Assembly: GCA_907165065.1 (NCBI GenBank)
Contig: OU015524.1
Location: forward strand, 27,946,295-28,010,294
Length of the DNA stretch: 64,000 bases
Direction of reading: 5' to 3'
From: Caprimulgus europaeus
Taxonomy: Eukaryota; Chordata; Aves; Caprimulgiformes; Caprimulgidae
The notes under the pieces: model-generated
Databases searched by the model: none
The model's input: only the letters and a program-made list of their open reading frames with translations
What the model was told of the DNA's origin: nothing
Program-made: the position numbers and the translations under genes
Shown here: positions 59,701-64,000 of the stretch, in pieces
Layout of the letters: the number at the start of each line of letters is the position of its first letter
Numbering within the stretch: the stretch's first letter is position 1

Positions 59701-62700
59701 TTGTTTTAAAGAAAACCGCTTTCCTAGCAGAGTGGAAATAACAAATTATTTATTGTGTACAGTTGGCAGATGGACAGCTGGCCCTGGAAATATTTATGCA
59801 CAAACAGTGGCGTGAAATTATATATTCTTCTTCATGTTTGCAGTAAAATTGTTCTATGTGAGGGTTTAAATTATGTAAAACACAAGTATTACGTACAGAT
59901 TCATATTGAATCAAGGAAGTTTACAATTGCTCTATGCCATTTAGAGACTGATGAGGAAAAAAAAAAAAAAAGGCTATTGAGCCTGTTAGGACAAAAAATA
60001 TTCTAGCACTTTGGCATCTTCTAAATAGATTTTTTACCCTGGCTGTGCTCACAAGCCCTTTTTAATGTGTTTATGTCAGTGGAGTTTTGTTTGTACAAAA
60101 TGCTCCTGAAAAATTAATTTTGGCTCCTCTGAGCCAAGTTTCATTTAATCATAAACCAAAATTTATGTCTCAACCATATGAAAATCATTAGGGGCAAAAG
60201 GATTCTGAGAACATAAACAACACCATGTGACTTAGACACACAATTGCACAGCTTGAACCTATCAAGTGGTGAACATATTAAAATACTAGAGAGAACACTT
60301 ACAGTCAGCATTTGGTGTGCAATGAGTAGGGAGAAATTTGTTTGCACAAAACTTCTGACTAACAAAGAGGAGTACCAAAGGAATTCATAACAAAAGACTG
60401 ACTGTAGATAATTTCTGAGCAGAGAAAGGGATTAAATCCATTAAACAAGCTATTTCTTGAAAACTTTTTACCCAGATATTTTTTTTAATTATACTTTTAT
60501 ATGTCCAACATTGATCTTTCAGTTCAGGAAAGAGTAATTAATGTAGTAAAAATTGCATACAAATGTGAACTGTTTACAAATGACATTCCAGATTCTCATC
60601 GGGAAATGCTTATTTCTTCAGTCAAAGATTTCTAAAGAGTTTTTCTATGGGGAAAGAGACTTCCACTCATTACCTTAAAAACAACACTCTTATCTCCACC
60701 GTGGAGTGGATATGGGCTCTAAGCCATATTTTGCAGAGGACAAAGCAAATTCTTTAGTGGAACATCTGCTAGATAAGAGCAACATTCCTTAGAAAAGGTT
60801 TTCTGATGAAAGGGATGCCAAAGCCTTGATTCCAAAAGTACTTATATGCTAAAATAACTACTGTCTGTGCTAGTTCTGTTGCATGCTTTCAGGAACAATT
60901 TCAAACCCTCACTAACATTGAAAATACAGAGATGGTTACCAACATGCTTTACTCAAATCAACTTACATTTTGCATAGTAAAATAAAAGAATGGCAGAAGT
61001 ATCAATCCCCTTTTCAGGAATCTTCCAAATGGTGCAAGATACCTATGTGACCAGCTGAAGGGCAGTCTCTGTGCCAATTATCTGATGGATTTCTACAGTT
61101 TGTGACTCTAGCTGCTGTACCCTCAGAGTTGCTCAGAGCAGCTAAAGGGTGATAGCTGTTCTGCATGCCTCGAAGTCTGTGCAGTAAGGAAGATGGTTAT
61201 GTCCATTTGCTCACGCTGTCACACCACCAGGAAGGCCTTGCAGCAATGCGCTGCTATTCTGTCATGCCGAAACAGAGCATGGCATTGAGAAAGGAAATAA
61301 AACAAAGGGGACTGAGTACAAATTTATCATGTGTTCACAAAAGCCCTTTGCTAATGCCAGGATAACCTCTGTTGCAGAGACCTTCCAGGGTGGGAAGGCT
61401 CTGGCTAAGGCTGAGCCCTGGGTTTGGTATAGTACTTGGCTGCCCCTGCTGTTGACTCTGAGGAAACCTTAATGATCTAGTTGGGTGTCTATTACCAAGC
61501 TGGGAACTTTCACCTCCCATTTTTCACACTTCTTCCACATCTGTTGCTACACTTCAAGGTTTCTGACATCTCTTAGTGCTTGGTACGGTGACTATAGAAC
61601 ATCTCTGAATTGTCAAATATTTCTGCATAATGATTTGAACCAAACTTTGACACATGTTTATGGCAAGCACCAACTCGGTGACCTTGTCTAGGGAAGCAGC
61701 ATGCTCTTTCTTGGTTAAGCTGTGGCTCATGTGCATTTCTCATGGAGCTGTACCATCATCATGTGCCTTCTGTTTGTTTGTCTTCCTCTTCACTGCACTT
61801 GAGGGATGTTGTCGTCTGTGTTTTGGGAACTGCCCCAAGTGAAAGAGTGAGGGAGTTGCACTGTAGCTAGAAACAGGAAAGCAGGAACACTTGGTCTGTA
61901 GTGAAAGAAGAGGGATTGGGAAAGTTGTTTATTCTTTTCATCCTCCTACAGTTCCTGTCGGGTGGCGACTACTGTGTGGTTTTGATTTAGTTTCTCAGCT
62001 GAAATTCTGCAATTTGTAGACCATCACATCATAGCCTTATATATGCTGATTATGCCCCCACAACTGATAAGTGCACCCAGCCCACCTCCTTGCTGGTCCT
62101 GGATTTATATTCTTTCAGTTTTCTCCAGGTTTGCTTTCAAAGCCCTGAAGAAAGTATTTTTCTCTTTCTTCTTTATTCATAAATTGATTCCTTTAGCTTC
62201 ACTGTCTGAAATTCCCATGTTCTGTATGTGAATGCCATAAAAGATTGCTTCCAGCTCGGACAATGCACATTGCAGTTGGCTTCTTCCGGTCAGTTCTAAC
62301 TTCCTCTTGAACAACTACCATCATTCAGACTACATGTTGTAGGGGAATTGGATCAGATCACATCTCGGACCTGGTTCTTTCCTAGACTGATTTCATTGGG
62401 CAATAGAAGGTATTAATCCTGCCCTACTTTCCCACAAGTGTTTGAGTACTCACAATATTCAAACCTGGAAGCCCTACCCACATCCATGCTCCTCTAAAGA
62501 GGATAAATGGAAAGTTATTTTATATTAAATATATTTCAAGTTGTTCTTTGTAAAACTTTCAGGACTCCTTTAGTAAGTGTGAAGCTTATTAACAAAAAAG
62601 AACATCACTATTAAGAAAAGCATTTGAGCACAAGATAAAATCTGACTAAGACTCAACAAGCATGTATTTAGATGCTTTTCAATGTAAGTCTTTGCAGAGT

Positions 62701-62845
62701 TGATCTCACATCATGTCTTTATTTCTTGTTCTTCTGGTAATAGATTTGCAGTAGATACTTCTCAAATATTTGTGTGATCCTTTGTTGATATCTTGCCACT
62801 TCTAGATTTATTAGTACAGTTCCCCAAACTTCTCTGTTGAAAATA
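59701..62845. other. Unassigned DNA
   Basis: No recognisable gene or repeat family. There is an A-run of about 15 near 59958-59972. 60060-60125 (around TGTTTATGTCAGTGGAGTTT) is another patch that could be tested for conservation. Confidence 0.4.
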
Positions 62846-62925
62846 GAACAAGCGCTCCCATTTTATAAATGATGAACCGAGTTACAGAGTAATTGAATAA
62901 TTTTCCCGCTCTCACAAAAGAAAAA
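62846..62925 (+). repeat. Ancient MIR/L2-like relic
   Basis: CGCTCCCATTTTATAAATGA, then TGAACCGAGTTACAGAG and TAATTGAATAATTTTCCCGC follow the standard MIR/L2 tail order (CCCATTTTACAGATGAGGAA, CTGAGGCACAGAGAG, AAGTGACTTGCCCAAGGTC). It is old and diverged. Confidence 0.55.
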
Positions 62926-64000
62926 TTTCGCTTATGGAGTTCAGTCACCCTTACTTTCCTCATCACAAGCTCTTCTTGAAAATGGAGGAGATAATTTCTT
63001 TTGAGACAGTGATGTTTCACAGACTGAGTGCAGCTCTGCTCTCATGTTAAGAAATTTAAGCTTTTGAAAACTCACTTGCTGCCAAAAGACTTCTTTTTCA
63101 AGATTTTTAGCTGTGGCTGAACCTCTGTTTAAAGTCTTGTCCAGCTGTGCTTTATAAATATCTCCTAACTGATAAATGAATTATTTCCTTCAGTTAAGCT
63201 CACCATATTTCTATGCAGAGTTAACAAATACACAGTTTTACAGTAGACGTATTAGTTTGCCAATTTGTTTGTCTTGTGTTTTTATATTTGGAAGTTATAC
63301 TCTGTATATTTTTAACTTTCTGGCATGATGCTGACCCGATTTGGTGTATTGTTGTCAATCATTGTTACAAGATATAGGAAACAATACTAGAAAATAAGAT
63401 CTTGCCATTTTTAATCTAACAGAACAGCTCTGTTGCTGATCTTGTCTGGCTGTCTAACAGATGGGCTAGTGTCCCATGAGAAGACAGCCATTTCCTTGCA
63501 TAATAAACAAAGAAGGAGAAGTTGTCTGCAAACCATTAGTGTATTGTAAAGTTCGATGCAATGTCTTGATATTATCAGAATGGGTTCCTCAAGCACATTT
63601 CTTTGACATTCTGTCATAAGTCAGATAGAAGAGAGCATTACATCAAAATTAGAAAAGGCTTTAACTGTTTCCAACAAAAGAACACCAGTAAAAATATCCT
63701 CCATTTTCTGAGTACTGATAAACAAATGATAGACAATAAAGGAATGAGTAGGACATTTGATGCAAGATCATTCAGCCCATGTGCCACATTCCCAATACCT
63801 GGTGGAGATTCCCTTCTCCTTTCTCCCTTTTACAAATAAGGGTGTTAGTTCTAACACTCTTCCTGGTTGAAGTACAGGCCGGTTATTGTATAGTTGAAGC
63901 TTATGAAAATTCCTGGCAGATCACTGCATTGGAATTTGTTTGGGGTTTTTTTTGATGGGACATCTCAGGAAAATTGTAAGACCCACAGAAATCAATGTGT
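62926..64000. other. Unassigned DNA to the end of the window
   Basis: I see no gene, RNA gene or further repeat family here. A short T/G string (GGGGTTTTTTTTGATGGG) lies near 63940. Confidence 0.4.

Noticed and set aside
1..64000. CRISPR arrays, operons, tRNA, rRNA or snRNA genes
   Set aside because: No regularly spaced direct repeats, no tRNA cloverleaf with matching A and B boxes, and no rRNA or U-snRNA landmarks were seen. The sequence is vertebrate in character.

Overview
The window is gene-poor, AT-rich vertebrate DNA. A bird is the most likely source, and another archosaur or a turtle is possible. The case rests on the repeats. Five CR1 non-LTR retrotransposon copies are visible, three of them ending at a recognisable CR1 3' end and one (5803-7085) carrying the octamer tail (ATTCTGTG)n. 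The remaining recognisable repeats are a few very old amniote types (MIR/L2-like pieces, an L3-like LINE, a palindromic inverted-repeat element). I found no cellular protein-coding exon, tRNA, rRNA, snRNA, CRISPR array or prokaryotic feature that I can support. The only long open frames belong to CR1 reverse transcriptase, so the window is best read as a gene desert or the inside of a large intron.

Layout. 1-3141 is unassigned AT-rich DNA. 3142-3441 is the 3' end of a CR1 on the minus strand. 5497-8303 is the most remarkable part: two 282-bp arms (5521-5802 and 8022-8303) are reverse complements with only two mismatches by eye. The inner edge of the left arm is exactly where a 5'-truncated CR1 (5803-7085) begins. 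A perfect 12-bp hairpin (5497-5524) sits at the outer edge of the left arm. About 936 bp of unrelated DNA lies between the CR1 tail and the right arm. 8425-8600 is a MIR/L2-like relic, 9180-9640 an older minus-strand CR1 with an A-rich tract inside it, and 11960-12480 a decayed L3/CR1-type LINE on the minus strand.

15370-15547 is a short plus-strand CR1 tail. 16560-16660 and 19395-19490 are faint MIR/L2-like relics. 22920-23741 is a second CR1 of the same general type as the first, with an open C-terminal ORF2 frame. 33582-33747 is an old palindromic element with terminal inverted repeats, followed at about 33830-33905 by a possible tRNA-derived SINE relic. From 33.9 kb to 64 kb the sequence is unassigned apart from homopolymer and purine or pyrimidine tracts, a small CpG cluster (37417-37554), stretches that look like possible conserved non-coding elements (about 45330-45740 and 59530-60120), and a MIR/L2-like relic (62846-62925).

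The main result is the inverted duplication tied to the CR1 5' junction. Both junctions show the marks of template switching: a shared 7-mer near the CR1 edge and a snap-back palindrome at the outer edge. I infer that the left arm is a templated inverted copy of the right arm, made while the CR1 inserted. All repeat names come from reading the sequence and from general knowledge of these families; no database search was run.
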